Shown: piece after piece, positions 9,682 through 18,019 of the stretch
How the letters are laid out: every line of letters begins with the position of its first letter
How positions within the stretch are numbered: the first letter of the stretch is position 1
Assembly: GCA_029959285.1 (NCBI GenBank)
Contig: JASCOE010000017.1
Location: forward strand, 1 to 64,000
DNA from: Flavobacteriaceae bacterium PS02337
Lineage (GTDB): Bacteria; Bacteroidota; Bacteroidia; Flavobacteriales; Flavobacteriaceae
Direction: 5' to 3'
Length of the DNA: 64,000 bases
Translations under genes and position numbers: made by a program
The notes under the pieces: model-generated
Seen by the model: only the letters and a program-made list of their open reading frames with translations
What the model was told of the DNA's origin: nothing
The model's database searches: none

Positions 9682-9712
9682 AAAGCATCATTCTTGTAAT
9701 GGTGCTTTTTTG
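9682..9712 (+). terminator. Intrinsic terminator of the efflux operon
   Basis: AAAGCATCATT pairs with AATGGTGCTTT (one wobble) across a short loop and is followed by a run of T, 49 bp after the RND stop codon. Confidence 0.8.
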
Positions 9713-9753
9713 TTTTAGAAACCAATCAAAAAAAAGAAAATATAAAGCAAAAA

Positions 9754-9782
9754 AAATGACCTTTTGCTCAGAAAGGTCATTT
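9754..9782 (-). terminator. Intrinsic terminator of the first ankyrin gene
   Basis: AAATGACCTTT and AAAGGTCATTT form a perfect 11-bp stem. On the minus strand it is followed by a run of T, 29 bp past the stop of the gene at 9811. Confidence 0.8.
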
Positions 9783-9810
9783 GTTCACTAACTCAAAATT
9801 TTAAAACTGT

Positions 9811-10191
9811 TTATTTCAAATCCTTCAAAATTGCAATTGCTTCTGTAGCATTTGATAATTGTGCATATTTTAATGCAGTAAATCCTCTTTCATTTTTATC
9901 GTAAAAACGTGCACCATTAGCCAATAAAACTTTAATGATTTCAACTCTATTGTAACGTGCTGCCGTCATTAATGGTGTAAGCTCTTCAGACATTTGATTT
10001 ACATCTGCACCGTATTCAATAAATTTTTTAACAGCTTCAAGATCTCCTTTACTAATGGCAACTGTTAAAGGACTATTGTAATATCCAGTAACTTCAATTG
10101 GATTTTTTAAAGCTGAAACTGAATTTGAAGCCATTGCTACATTTCCAAATGCTACTAAGGCTACTCCTAAGTAAATAACTGATTTTTTCAT
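9811..10191 (-). CDS. Secreted ankyrin-repeat protein (paralogue 1)
   Basis: A 126-aa protein with a signal peptide (MKKSVIYLGVALVAFGNVAMA) and then about three ankyrin repeats. Typical ankyrin phrases are SPLTVAISKGDLEAVKKF, LTPLMTAARYNRVEIIKV and GFTALKYAQLSNATEAI. It is probably periplasmic and binds a protein partner, and the partner cannot be named. A close paralogue lies at 11164-11571 with the same architecture and similar upstream sequence, so a local duplication around the SRPBCC gene is likely. It has its own terminator. Confidence 0.9.
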   Translation of the reverse strand: MKKSVIYLGVALVAFGNVAMASNSVSALKNPIEVTGYYNSPLTVAISKGDLEAVKKFIEYGADVNQMSEELTPLMTAARYNRVEIIKVLLANGARFYDKNERGFTALKYAQLSNATEAIAILKDLK

Positions 10192-10574
10192 AATGATTGA
10201 TTGTTGTTAAATGATTGATTGTGATGATTTTAATTTCTATGTAAAGATAATTATATATTCGTATTATGCATTACAAAGTACCATGTTTTAACTAATACTT
10301 AACATTTGCTTAATAATACGATAATAAAAAGACCTTAACATTACCAAATTGATTTGGTTTCCTTTTAATAGACGCCATTAAATAGAAAATGTTACACTTA
10401 AGGCGGAAAAAAATTACAGCAAAATGTCATTTTTTTGATTTTCAGCATAAAACAAAATCATATTTTTTTAAATTTACTATTAGATTAAAAATTAAATACT
10501 GGAAACATAACGAAAATTCTTGGCTCACTCTACGTGATAAATCATATAAATAGCAACCATAAAACCAAAATACT
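10192..10574. other. Intergenic region, divergent promoters
   Basis: No open frame of convincing coding character lies in these 383 bp. On the minus strand a TATCTTTA box (10242-10249) lies 51 bp before the ankyrin ATG, with TTTG 24 nt upstream (10274-10277), slightly beyond the usual spacing; this is a tentative promoter of the ankyrin gene. The part nearest the ankyrin gene repeats the phrase TGATTGATTG and resembles the leader of the paralogue at 11572-11610. The remainder is AT-rich and unassigned. Confidence 0.4.
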
Positions 10575-11111
10575 ATGATCATTATCAAAAGAATTCTTGT
10601 CTTTTTTATTTTAATCATTTCCATTGTATTAATTGCGGCTTATTTTATGCCGAAAGAATATGCAATAGAAAGAGAAATTACTATTAACAAACCTGTAGAC
10701 AGTGTTTTTAATTACGTTAGATCTTTAAAAAATCAAAATGAATTTAGCGTCTGGGCCAAAATGGATCCGAAAATGAAAGTAACTTATAAAGCTGTTGATG
10801 GCGCCGTTGGCTCAATTTCTTCTTGGAAAAGTGATGTAAAAGAAGTTGGAGTTGGTGAACAGGAAATTACAAAAATAACTGAAAATCGCCGTTTAGATTT
10901 TGCTCTTCGATTTAAAAAACCAATGGATGATACTGCAGTTGGTTTTATGTCTACCGAACCAGTTTCTGGGAATCAAACAAAAGTAAAATGGGGAATAAAT
11001 GGCGTACTTCCATATCCAACAAATATTATGCTTCCGATGCTTAAAATGGACCAAATGATTGGAAACGATTTGCAAAAAGGCTTAGAAAATCTAAAAGATA
11101 AATTAGAATAA
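10575..11111 (+). CDS. SRPBCC (START-like) family protein, membrane-anchored
   Basis: A 178-aa protein with one N-terminal hydrophobic helix (about 4-24) followed by a START/SRPBCC-type fold. Characteristic are EREITINKPVDSVFNYV at the first strand and helix, WAKMDPKM, and the long C-terminal helix (MIGNDLQKGLENLKDKLE). Such domains bind hydrophobic ligands in a deep cavity, and the ligand here is unknown. The helix suggests anchoring on the periplasmic or cytoplasmic face. It sits alone between the two ankyrin genes in the opposite orientation. Confidence 0.85.
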   Translation: MIIIKRILVFFILIISIVLIAAYFMPKEYAIEREITINKPVDSVFNYVRSLKNQNEFSVWAKMDPKMKVTYKAVDGAVGSISSWKSDVKEVGVGEQEITKITENRRLDFALRFKKPMDDTAVGFMSTEPVSGNQTKVKWGINGVLPYPTNIMLPMLKMDQMIGNDLQKGLENLKDKLE

Positions 11112-11121
11112 AAACATAAAA

Positions 11122-11155
11122 AAAGTGCAATTCGATTATTTTTGAATTGCACTTT
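11122..11155. terminator. Bidirectional terminator
   Basis: AAAGTGCAATTC (11122-11133) and GAATTGCACTTT (11144-11155) form a perfect 12-bp stem between the convergent SRPBCC and second ankyrin genes. A-rich and T-rich flanks serve both strands. Confidence 0.85.
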
Positions 11156-11163
11156 CTTCTTTA

Positions 11164-11571
11164 TCAACTATTTCTGTGTCTTTGCTCTTTTCTTATTTTC
11201 AAAATAACAATTGACTCCGTTGCCTTTGCATACTCTGCATAATCTAAAGGCGTAAAACTATGCGAATTTTCAATTGATAAATCGGCTCCGTTCGCAAGCA
11301 AAATTTTAATAATCTCACATTGATTAAATCGCGCTGCAACCATTAATGGCGTCATATTATTTACCATTTTATTGATATTGGTGCCGTACATTACAAATTT
11401 CTTGACAGCTTCAATATCGCCTTTACTAATCGCTAGATGTAATGGAGATTTTCCATAAGATGAAAATTCAACTTGATTTTTAATTCTCAATACAGAATTT
11501 GATGCATTTGATGCATTTGATGCATTTGCAAAAACGAGAATTGCGCCTAAAATAATTACTGTTTTTTTCAT
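11164..11571 (-). CDS. Secreted ankyrin-repeat protein (paralogue 2)
   Basis: A 135-aa protein with a signal peptide (MKKTVIILGAILVFANA), then an ASN tripeptide repeated three times, then about three ankyrin repeats (SPLHLAISKGDIEAVKKF, MTPLMVAARFNQCEIIKI, FTPLDYAEYAKATESI). It is clearly related to the protein at 9811-10191. The ASN repeat is encoded by a 9-bp tandem repeat at 11498-11524, absent from the paralogue, and it sits at the signal-peptide cleavage region. The C-terminal tail (KIRKEQRHRNS) is basic and differs from the paralogue. The function is unknown. Confidence 0.9.
   Translation of the reverse strand: MKKTVIILGAILVFANASNASNASNSVLRIKNQVEFSSYGKSPLHLAISKGDIEAVKKFVMYGTNINKMVNNMTPLMVAARFNQCEIIKILLANGADLSIENSHSFTPLDYAEYAKATESIVILKIRKEQRHRNS
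11498..11524. repeat. 9-bp tandem repeat inside the ankyrin gene
   Basis: Three copies of TTTGATGCA lie in the reading frame and encode Ala-Ser-Asn three times. A whole-codon unit means copy-number changes would keep the frame. Confidence 0.85.
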
Positions 11572-11671
11572 GATAATTGATTGTTTGTTAAATGATTGAT
11601 GATGATGATTACTACTTAGACGACTTTGAAGTCAATTTGGTTGCATGATTTTAAAAACATTTTATAAAAAG

Positions 11672-11710
11672 AAAAAGCGCAACTCAGATTTTATCCGAAT
11701 TACGCCTTTT
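11672..11710 (-). terminator. Probable terminator of the GH26 gene
   Basis: An imperfect inverted repeat with arms around AAAAGCGCAACTCAGAT and ATCCGAATTACGCCTTT lies 27 bp past the GH26 stop. On the minus strand it is followed by a T-rich tract (CTTTTTC). Confidence 0.6.
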
Positions 11711-11736
11711 AAGCTTTTTAAAAACAATTTAAAAAT

Positions 11737-12864
11737 TTATTGTACTGTTTTGTAAATGTTATTCAAATCCTTTTCGAACAAAGTAAACGGATTATTATAA
11801 AATTCTAAAAAATCTTGTTCACTTACCTGACCAGGAAAGGGTGCGTAATAATGTGTTGGACTTGTGGAATCATTTCGCCAAACCAAAACGTAACTTAATT
11901 TAAGATCATTAGATCGCAATGTTTTCAACAAAACTTCTGTCCACCACTTTTCATTAGGAATAGATTCTAAACCAGTTTCGGTAAATGCCGCTAATTTTTT
12001 CTTTTTCTTGCCCAAATTAGATATAATGTCTAGTTTTTTTAAACCCGCCTCCAAATCATACTTTCCATCACGTCCGAAATCACTGTAATTATCCATTCCA
12101 AGTAAATCAACGTATTTGTCACCGGGATAACGCTCCAAATATTCTGCTTCCGAATTGAATCGATTGTCTGGAGAAAAAGCATAAATAAAATTGTGAACTC
12201 CCAAAGTATCTTTTAGATAAGAAACTGTAAACTGCCATACTTCGATGAAATCTTCTCGAGAAGTTTGTGATTTTCCCCACCAAAACCAATCGCCGTCAAA
12301 TTCATGAAAAGGTCTGAAAATCATTGGTGAAAGTGTTCCATTTTTAGCTTTTACTGAATGAGCAAAATCGGCTATTGTTTTTAAAATTTCTTTGTACTGT
12401 TCGTGATGAGAACCGCCTGGTTTTATTAAAGCCATTGAAGCTTTTGAAATTCCATCTTTCCAGTAGAATCCACCTTCGGAAGCAGGATTGTTAAAGTGCC
12501 AGGAAACAGTTGTTATGCCACCTCTTTCATAAGTAGCAATTACATTTTTTCTTAAAGTTTCTTTTGCCTTTTCAATTTGCTCTTTAGAACGTCCAGAAAA
12601 ATCAGAAAAATCAATTCCAACAACTGCGGGATGCGAGCCTGTCACAGATTTTACATCGGAACGATTAGATTCATTACTCCACCCATGTCCGTATTCTAAC
12701 GCATGCTGATGCCCAAAGAGAACATTTCGTATCGAAATAATATTTAGATTATAGTACAAATTCTTGGTTTCTTTTGTCGCCTTTTGATCAATCTGCGAAA
12801 AAAGAAAATGCCCCGTTATAAGACATACAAATAACAGGGCATTTTTTTTCGTAATAAAATTCAT
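11737..12864 (-). CDS. GH26 beta-mannanase (mannan endo-1,4-beta-mannosidase)
   Basis: A 375-aa secreted enzyme: the signal peptide is MNFITKKNALLFVCLITGHF with LFSQ before the mature part. The GH26 active-site motifs are FRPFHEFDGDWFWWG with acid/base Glu188 and AFTETGLES with nucleophile Glu296, plus the substrate-site GMDNYSDFG. The family cleaves internal beta-1,4-mannosidic bonds of mannan, glucomannan or galactomannan. There is no SusC/SusD pair or other glycosidase nearby, so it is not in a polysaccharide-utilisation locus. It follows purC by 31 bp on the same strand, and a strong terminator-like hairpin overlaps its signal-peptide codons (12793-12845). Confidence 0.93.
   Translation of the reverse strand: MNFITKKNALLFVCLITGHFLFSQIDQKATKETKNLYYNLNIISIRNVLFGHQHALEYGHGWSNESNRSDVKSVTGSHPAVVGIDFSDFSGRSKEQIEKAKETLRKNVIATYERGGITTVSWHFNNPASEGGFYWKDGISKASMALIKPGGSHHEQYKEILKTIADFAHSVKAKNGTLSPMIFRPFHEFDGDWFWWGKSQTSREDFIEVWQFTVSYLKDTLGVHNFIYAFSPDNRFNSEAEYLERYPGDKYVDLLGMDNYSDFGRDGKYDLEAGLKKLDIISNLGKKKKKLAAFTETGLESIPNEKWWTEVLLKTLRSNDLKLSYVLVWRNDSTSPTHYYAPFPGQVSEQDFLEFYNNPFTLFEKDLNNIYKTVQ
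12793..12845 (-). terminator. Intrinsic terminator/attenuator embedded in the GH26 signal-peptide codons
   Basis: On the minus strand AAAATGCCCTGTTAT (12831-12845) pairs with ATAACGGGGCATTTT (12805-12819) over 15 bp with one G-U wobble and an 11-nt loop. CTTTTTT follows directly. This is a textbook Rho-independent terminator lying about 20 nt inside the GH26 reading frame. It would end purC transcripts, or attenuate GH26 transcription unless translation prevents folding. Confidence 0.65.
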
Positions 12865-12895
12865 GTTTTAAATAATTAGTTTAAACCCGAAATTA

Positions 12896-13849
12896 CTATT
12901 TTGAAGAAAGATATTCTAATACGTTTTTTTCAATACGTTGATCAATATTGTCAATATCAGCTTTTACAAATTTTTCGCCTAAAATATTCTCGTACAATTC
13001 AATATATCTCTCAGAAACAGACTCGATATATTCGTCTGACATATCTGGAATCTGTTGTCCTTCTTGACCTTGAAAACCATTTTCGATCAGCCAACGACGA
13101 ACAAATTCTTTAGAAAGTTGTTTTTGCTCCTCTCCTTTTTCTTGTCTTTCTGCATATCCGTCTGCATAGAAATAACGAGAAGAATCTGGTGTATGAATTT
13201 CATCAATTAAAACAATAACACCGTCTTTCGTTTTTCCAAATTCATATTTTGTATCTACTAAAATTAATCCGCGAGAAGCAGCAATTTCAGTTCCTCTTTG
13301 AAATAAAGCGCGAGTATATTTTTCTAAAACTAAATAATCTTCTTCAGAAACAATTCCTTTCGCTAAAATATCTTCACGCGAAATATCTTCGTCATGAGAA
13401 CCATTATCTGCTTTTGTAGTTGGTGTAATAATTGGTTCTGGAAATTTGTCATTTTCTTTTAAACCTTCAGCCATTGCAACACCACAGATTTGTTTTCTTC
13501 CTGCCGCATATTCGCGTGCTGCGTGTCCAGACAAATAACCACGAATTACCATTTCTACTTTAAAAGGCTCACATAAATGCCCAACAGCAACGTTTGGATC
13601 TGGAGTTGCAATCAACCAATTTGGAACGATATCTTGCGTCAATTCCATAAATTTTGTTGCAATCTGATTTAGGATTTGACCTTTATAAGGAATTCCTTTT
13701 GGCAAAACCACATCAAATGCCGAAAGTCTATCGGTTGCTACCATTACCAAAAGTTCGTCGTTAATATTGTAAACTTCTCTAACTTTTCCGCGGTAAACTG
13801 ATTTCTGATTCGGGAAATTAAAATTTGTAGTTGTGATTGTATTACTCAT
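12896..13849 (-). CDS. purC: Phosphoribosylaminoimidazole-succinocarboxamide synthase
   Basis: A 317-aa SAICAR synthase of the purine de novo pathway. It joins CAIR and aspartate with ATP to give SAICAR in the cytosol. Family signatures are [20 protein letters not shown] at the N-terminus (P-loop-like nucleotide site), [33 protein letters not shown] and the metal/ATP segment [14 protein letters not shown]. The length matches the longer form found in Bacteroidota and fungi. No other pur gene is adjacent. Confidence 0.97.
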   Translation of the reverse strand: MSNTITTTNFNFPNQKSVYRGKVREVYNINDELLVMVATDRLSAFDVVLPKGIPYKGQILNQIATKFMELTQDIVPNWLIATPDPNVAVGHLCEPFKVEMVIRGYLSGHAAREYAAGRKQICGVAMAEGLKENDKFPEPIITPTTKADNGSHDEDISREDILAKGIVSEEDYLVLEKYTRALFQRGTEIAASRGLILVDTKYEFGKTKDGVIVLIDEIHTPDSSRYFYADGYAERQEKGEEQKQLSKEFVRRWLIENGFQGQEGQQIPDMSDEYIESVSERYIELYENILGEKFVKADIDNIDQRIEKNVLEYLSSK

Positions 13850-13931
13850 TTGTTGTGTTGTTTTTTATGAATGCAAATTTAAAATTATTTCACAGAGTTA
13901 CACAATGAAATTTTAAGATTACTAAATAAAA

Positions 13932-13960
13932 AAATCCTTAAATAATAAATTCAAGGATTT
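13932..13960 (-). terminator. Terminator of the Cof-type phosphatase gene
   Basis: AAATCCTT and AAGGATTT form an 8-bp stem 22 bp beyond the stop at 13982. On the minus strand it is followed by TTTTTTATTT. Confidence 0.7.
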
Positions 13961-13981
13961 CAGTTTAAATATCTTTATAAA

Positions 13982-14821
13982 TTAGCTAGTAGCTAGTTCT
14001 TTATCTAAAATTTTAGAAGCAATATATCTTGCAACTCCGTCTTCTGCATTTGTTTTAATTACTTCTAAATCAGACAATTCTTCTTTTAATGAAGCTGGTG
14101 CATTTCCCATAATTAAACCTTTTCCAGAAACAGATAACATTTGAACATCGTTAAAACCATCACCAAAAGAAACAGCTTCTTGCAAAGTGAAACCTTCTTT
14201 TTCTAAAACTCTTTCAATAGAAACTGCTTTATCGATAGATTTATCCATAAATTCTAAACAAGTTGGCAAGCTAAAAGCATGATGTAAATGTTCTGATGAA
14301 TTGGCTAAGATATAGTCTTTTAGTTTGACTAATTTCTCATGATCTGCGCAAGAAAAGAAAATTTTAATGGCTCCGAAATCATCCAAAGTTTTATAATCAA
14401 CTAATTCTGGATGATATTTTAATTCTTCTTGAAAAGAATTCAGTTTTTCATTCCATTTATTGGTTTGCCAAATATTTTCTTTAAATAAAACAACTGTAAT
14501 TTCTGGATCGATTTCTACATTCAAAGCCGCTTTTACCACATCGCTATCTAAGTTGAAAGCAAAAAGTTGTTCTTTATTTGGTGAATGAATTCTCGCTCCG
14601 TTTGAACTTACTAAATAAACAGGAATTTCTAATTTATCAATAATTGCCATTGCGTCTAAATGATGACGGCCTGTGGCTACAACAATTAGATAACCTTGAT
14701 TATGAAGTTCTTGAAAAATTGATTTGGTATAATCTGAAATTCTGTGTTGAGGATTGAGTAAAGTTCCGTCAAGGTCGCTTACTACAACTTTTATATTTTT
14801 AAGCTTTGTCATATTGATCAA
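13982..14821 (-). CDS. Cof-type HAD-IIB family phosphatase
   Basis: A 279-aa HAD-superfamily hydrolase. Motif I is VVSDLDGTLL with nucleophile Asp16 and acid/base Asp18. Motif II is VVATGRH, and motif IV is SFGDGFNDVQM. The C2-type cap between motifs II and III places it in HAD-IIB (YbiV/Cof-like), which dephosphorylates small sugar phosphates or pyridoxal phosphate in the cytosol. The substrate cannot be assigned from sequence. ATG at 14821 or the next Met three codons later are both possible starts. It is monocistronic. Confidence 0.92.
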   Translation of the reverse strand: MINMTKLKNIKVVVSDLDGTLLNPQHRISDYTKSIFQELHNQGYLIVVATGRHHLDAMAIIDKLEIPVYLVSSNGARIHSPNKEQLFAFNLDSDVVKAALNVEIDPEITVVLFKENIWQTNKWNEKLNSFQEELKYHPELVDYKTLDDFGAIKIFFSCADHEKLVKLKDYILANSSEHLHHAFSLPTCLEFMDKSIDKAVSIERVLEKEGFTLQEAVSFGDGFNDVQMLSVSGKGLIMGNAPASLKEELSDLEVIKTNAEDGVARYIASKILDKELATS

Positions 14822-14951
14822 ATATCGATGATATGCAAATTTAAGGTTTTAAGGTCGTTTAGACAAAGATTCAAAGCTCTGAAAGTCAAAATTGAGGCAA
14901 GTTTATTATTTATTTAACTATTTAATAAATCTTTTAAGTTGCCCAAAAAGA

Positions 14952-15413
14952 TTAATCCGTAAAGCCTCCATCATGTCCACTTGCTCTGGTAAGATTTAAA
15001 CCATCTTTAAAAACTAATTGAAGACCATGTTCTTCTTCCCAATCACATTCGCATGAAACACATAAATAAAAATCTCCATTTTCATCCCAATGAATAATTA
15101 TTTCAGATGGATAAACAAAATCCCAGATCTCTTCAATAGTTTTAATCTGAAGTTCATTAGTATATCCATATAATAAGGTTTTATCATAGTAATCATAAAC
15201 AATTTTTGAATTCTTAATTCTTTCTGATGAATCCAATTTTAAGAAAATTTCTAATACTTTATCTGCTTCAGATAAGTAACTTTCGTGCAAAGCTTCAATA
15301 AATCCAATTTTTATTTTTTTATGATTAAAATAAGGTATTGGATAAGGTTCACTTTCAAAATAATCTGGATCATAATCCAAAGGTTTCAGTTCTCCTACAA
15401 TTTTTGATTCCAT
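14952..15413 (-). CDS. DUF6985-like protein of unknown function
   Basis: A 153-aa acidic, soluble protein without a signal peptide. The C-terminal part, with CECDWEEEHGLQLVFKDG followed by an SGHDGGFTD end, resembles the DUF6985 family. Members are often found scattered near polymorphic-toxin immunity genes in Bacteroidota, but no toxin is seen here. It is separated from the phosphatase by a gap carrying only a weak GGCAA/TTGCC inverted repeat. The family assignment is from recall and moderate. Confidence 0.65.
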   Translation of the reverse strand: MESKIVGELKPLDYDPDYFESEPYPIPYFNHKKIKIGFIEALHESYLSEADKVLEIFLKLDSSERIKNSKIVYDYYDKTLLYGYTNELQIKTIEEIWDFVYPSEIIIHWDENGDFYLCVSCECDWEEEHGLQLVFKDGLNLTRASGHDGGFTD

Positions 15414-15431
15414 AAATTTTCCATTTATTTT

Positions 15432-15780
15432 TTATCTTTTATATAAATCTAATGCTTTCTGAATAATCGATTCTATTTGTTCCAATGGCAAATCTTCATT
15501 GACATCAAACATCATAATTTTCATTCGTGAACGTTTTTGTTGAATGAGAATAAGGTTCATCAAAATGTTTTCCTTCTACAATTCCGATATAAGGTTGTTT
15601 GAGTTTTTTATGAATCCATAAATAGCAGAACATTTTTCCTTTATAGCAAAAAAATGGCATGCCGTATTTTAAAGTATTCGTGATTTCTGAATCCTGTTTT
15701 AGAATGATTTCTTTTAATGCCAAAAATATTCCTTTTATAGGTTCTTCTTGGTTTAGGTAGAAATCGTCTAGTTGTTTCAT
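15432..15780 (-). pseudogene. DUF1801 protein gene with a +1 frameshift
   Basis: The first 86 or so codons read as a DUF1801 (YdhG/YjbR-like) protein, e.g. LKYGMPFFCYKGKMFCYLWI and PYIGIVEGKHFDEPY. The frame then turns into unrelated residues and stops at 15505. Removing one T near 15549-15551 restores a matching tail (LIQQKRSRMKIMMF and onward to a stop at 15432), giving a 115-residue product of normal family length. The gene is therefore either frameshifted or affected by a sequencing error. The function of intact members is unknown. It lies between the DUF6985 gene and phoH. Confidence 0.85.
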
Positions 15781-15846
15781 TTTAAAAAAATCGTTTCGCA
15801 GTTTTTATAGAAACAAATTGAAAAACCAACATTCTTTTATTTTTTT

Positions 15847-15907
15847 GCCACAAATTAAAGGATTAGAATGATTTTTAAAAATCTGTGAAAATCATTTAAT
15901 CTGTGGC
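15847..15907. repeat. Imperfect palindrome behind the PhoH gene
   Basis: GCCACA with ATTAAA and ATGATTTTT on the left mirrors AAAATCAT, TTAAT and CTGTGGC on the right. The T-rich left flank would act as a terminator for the minus-strand phoH-like gene. The phrase around TTTAATCTGTGGC resembles a common Flavobacterium intergenic palindrome. Confidence 0.6.
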
Positions 15908-15935
15908 TAAAAAATATTTTTAATAAAAATCAAAC

Positions 15936-16886
15936 TTAATCGTGATTCTCAATTTGTTTATAAGCGTCAATCACCTTTTTAACCAATCTATGACGAACGA
16001 TATCTTTATCATCAAGATAAATAATTCCGATTCCGTCAATGTCTTTTAGAACCAAAATTGCTTCTTTAAGACCAGAAATAGTTCTTCGTGGTAAATCGAC
16101 CTGTCCAGGATCACCCGTAATCATAAATTTGGCGTTTTTCCCCATACGGGTCAAAAACATTTTCATTTGCGAATGGGTTGTATTTTGTGCTTCATCAAGG
16201 ATTACAAAGGCATTGTCAAGCGTACGCCCACGCATAAAGGCAAGTGGCGCAATCTGAATAATTCCTTTTAAGATGTAATCTTCGAGTTTTTCGTTCGGAA
16301 GCATATCACGCAGCGCATCGTATAGTGGCTGCATATAAGGATCTAGTTTTTCTTTCATATCTCCAGGAAGAAATCCTAGATTTTCACCGGCTTCAACCGC
16401 TGGACGTGTTAGAATAATCCTTTTTACTTCTTTATCTTTTAGCATTTTAACCGCCATAGCAACACCGGTATATGTTTTTCCGGTTCCAGCAGGACCAATT
16501 GCAAAGACCATATCATTTTTCTTAATGGTATCAACAAGCAATTGCTGATTTGGCGTCATCGCTTTGATAATTTTACCGCCAACACCATGAACTAAGATTT
16601 TGTCATGATCATAAGACCTTTTATCTTCTTGACCATCACTCATAATTACACGTTCAATTACATTATCATCAATATTATTGTAACGGGTAAAATGAAGCAT
16701 TAATCTTTGAAATCTTTTTTCGAATTCATCTAAAACATCTTTTTCGCCAAATGCTTTTAAAGTTGTCCCTCGCGCTACGATTTTAAGCTTTGGGTAATAC
16801 TTTTTAATGATCTCTAAATGGCTGTCCTGAGCGCCCCAAAATTCTTTTGGAGCAATATCTACTAGCTCGATTATTCTTTCGTTCAA
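15936..16886 (-). CDS. PhoH family ATPase
   Basis: A 316-aa protein. The N-terminal KH-like region (about 30-75) is followed by a P-loop ATPase with Walker A GPAGTGKT at 131-138 and Walker B AFVILDEAQNTT. The DEAQ box and the TRPAVEAGENLGFLPGD segment are typical of PhoH/PhoL. Proteins of this group are linked to RNA metabolism and ribosome maturation; the E. coli phosphate-starvation role need not apply. It is a single gene, facing away from the SAM-hydrolase-like gene. Confidence 0.93.
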   Translation of the reverse strand: MNERIIELVDIAPKEFWGAQDSHLEIIKKYYPKLKIVARGTTLKAFGEKDVLDEFEKRFQRLMLHFTRYNNIDDNVIERVIMSDGQEDKRSYDHDKILVHGVGGKIIKAMTPNQQLLVDTIKKNDMVFAIGPAGTGKTYTGVAMAVKMLKDKEVKRIILTRPAVEAGENLGFLPGDMKEKLDPYMQPLYDALRDMLPNEKLEDYILKGIIQIAPLAFMRGRTLDNAFVILDEAQNTTHSQMKMFLTRMGKNAKFMITGDPGQVDLPRRTISGLKEAILVLKDIDGIGIIYLDDKDIVRHRLVKKVIDAYKQIENHD

Positions 16887-17191
16887 ATGAAGTAGTTTTA
16901 AATTAAAATAATTCCTTTTTTATTATTTAGAGGGTTGTCGGGTCTTTTTTATTAATCACAGTTTTCGGTGGCAGTTTTCAGAATATTCTTTATCAATAAA
17001 TTTAATTTTCTCTACAAAGAAGAAAACTTGGACTGAAACTAAGAACTGAGACTTCTATAACAGCAACTTAATTTTTAAAAACACAATTTGTCTTTTCTTT
17101 CTTTCAATTTGTGTTTACTATTATTAGCTTTGCATTTCTCAAATTTAATGAAATTTAGATTTAAATACTATCAATAGTTATAAACAAAATT
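16887..17191. other. Intergenic region between divergent genes
   Basis: No coding frame is supported in 305 bp. The centre carries a loose inverted pair, CAGTTTTCGGTGGCAGTTTTC on the left and GAAAACTTGGACTGAAAC near 17020-17040 on the right, of the style of Flavobacterium intergenic repeats. A -7-type box TAGCTTTG (17125-17132) with TTTG 13 nt upstream could serve the plus-strand gene. The spacing is short, so this is tentative. Confidence 0.35.
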
Positions 17192-18019
17192 ATGTCAATA
17201 ATTACCCTTACTACAGACTACGGCTTAAAAGATCACTTTGTGGGCTCGCTGAAGGGTAAAATACTTTCTGAAAATCCAGAGGTTCAAATAATTGACATTT
17301 CTCATGACATTGATCCCTTTAATACTGCCGAAGCAAGTTACGTTATTGGAGCTTCTTATTTGAGCTTTCCAAAAGGAACTGTACACCTAATTGGTGTCGA
17401 TATTGAGCGTAATAAAGAGAACCAGCATATTGCCATGCAGTGGAACGATCACTACTTTATTTGCGCCGATAACGGAATTCTGAGCATGCTTACGCAGAAG
17501 ATTGTTCCGCAGAAAATTGTGGCAATTAATATTCACGATCGTTTTCCTATTGAAGCAACAGATTTGGATATTTTTATTCAGGTTGCTTCGCATTTAGCAA
17601 AAGGCGGTTTGTTGAATGTAATTGGAAAAGAAATTACAGCTATTAAAGAAGCAACAGAATTGCAAGCGATTGTAGCAAGCGATGGAAATTCATTAAAAGG
17701 ATATATTATCTACATTGATCATTTCGGAAATGTTGTTACTAACATTTCTAAAAAACAATTTTTAGAAGTTTCGCGCGGACGTCCGTATGAGATTGTGATG
17801 AAGCCAAAAAGCATCAAAACCATTCTGCCTAATTATTCGGCAATTGCAACTTCAGACAAATATCCGATTAAAACCTATGAAGGTGAAAAACTGGCTATTT
17901 TTAATGAAGCTGGTTTTCTTGAAATTGCAATTTTCAGAAGTAATCCTTCTAAAGTCGGTTCAGCAAATAGTTTGTTGGGGCTGAATTATCGTGATGTGAT
18001 TACGATTAAGTTTTCTTAA
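17192..18019 (+). CDS. SAM-hydroxide adenosyltransferase (DUF62)-family protein
   Basis: A 275-aa cytosolic protein with the two-domain layout of the fluorinase/SAM hydrolase family: N-terminal ITLTTDYGLKDHFVGSLKG, then IDISHDIDPFNTAEASYVI, FICADNGILSML, and a C-terminal domain with YIDHFGNVVTNI. Characterised members hydrolyse S-adenosylmethionine to adenosine and methionine. The usual VDPGVGxxR catalytic loop is not present; the matching position reads GVDIERNKENQ, so the activity may be altered. It is divergent from the phoH-like gene. Confidence 0.85.
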   Translation: MSIITLTTDYGLKDHFVGSLKGKILSENPEVQIIDISHDIDPFNTAEASYVIGASYLSFPKGTVHLIGVDIERNKENQHIAMQWNDHYFICADNGILSMLTQKIVPQKIVAINIHDRFPIEATDLDIFIQVASHLAKGGLLNVIGKEITAIKEATELQAIVASDGNSLKGYIIYIDHFGNVVTNISKKQFLEVSRGRPYEIVMKPKSIKTILPNYSAIATSDKYPIKTYEGEKLAIFNEAGFLEIAIFRSNPSKVGSANSLLGLNYRDVITIKFS

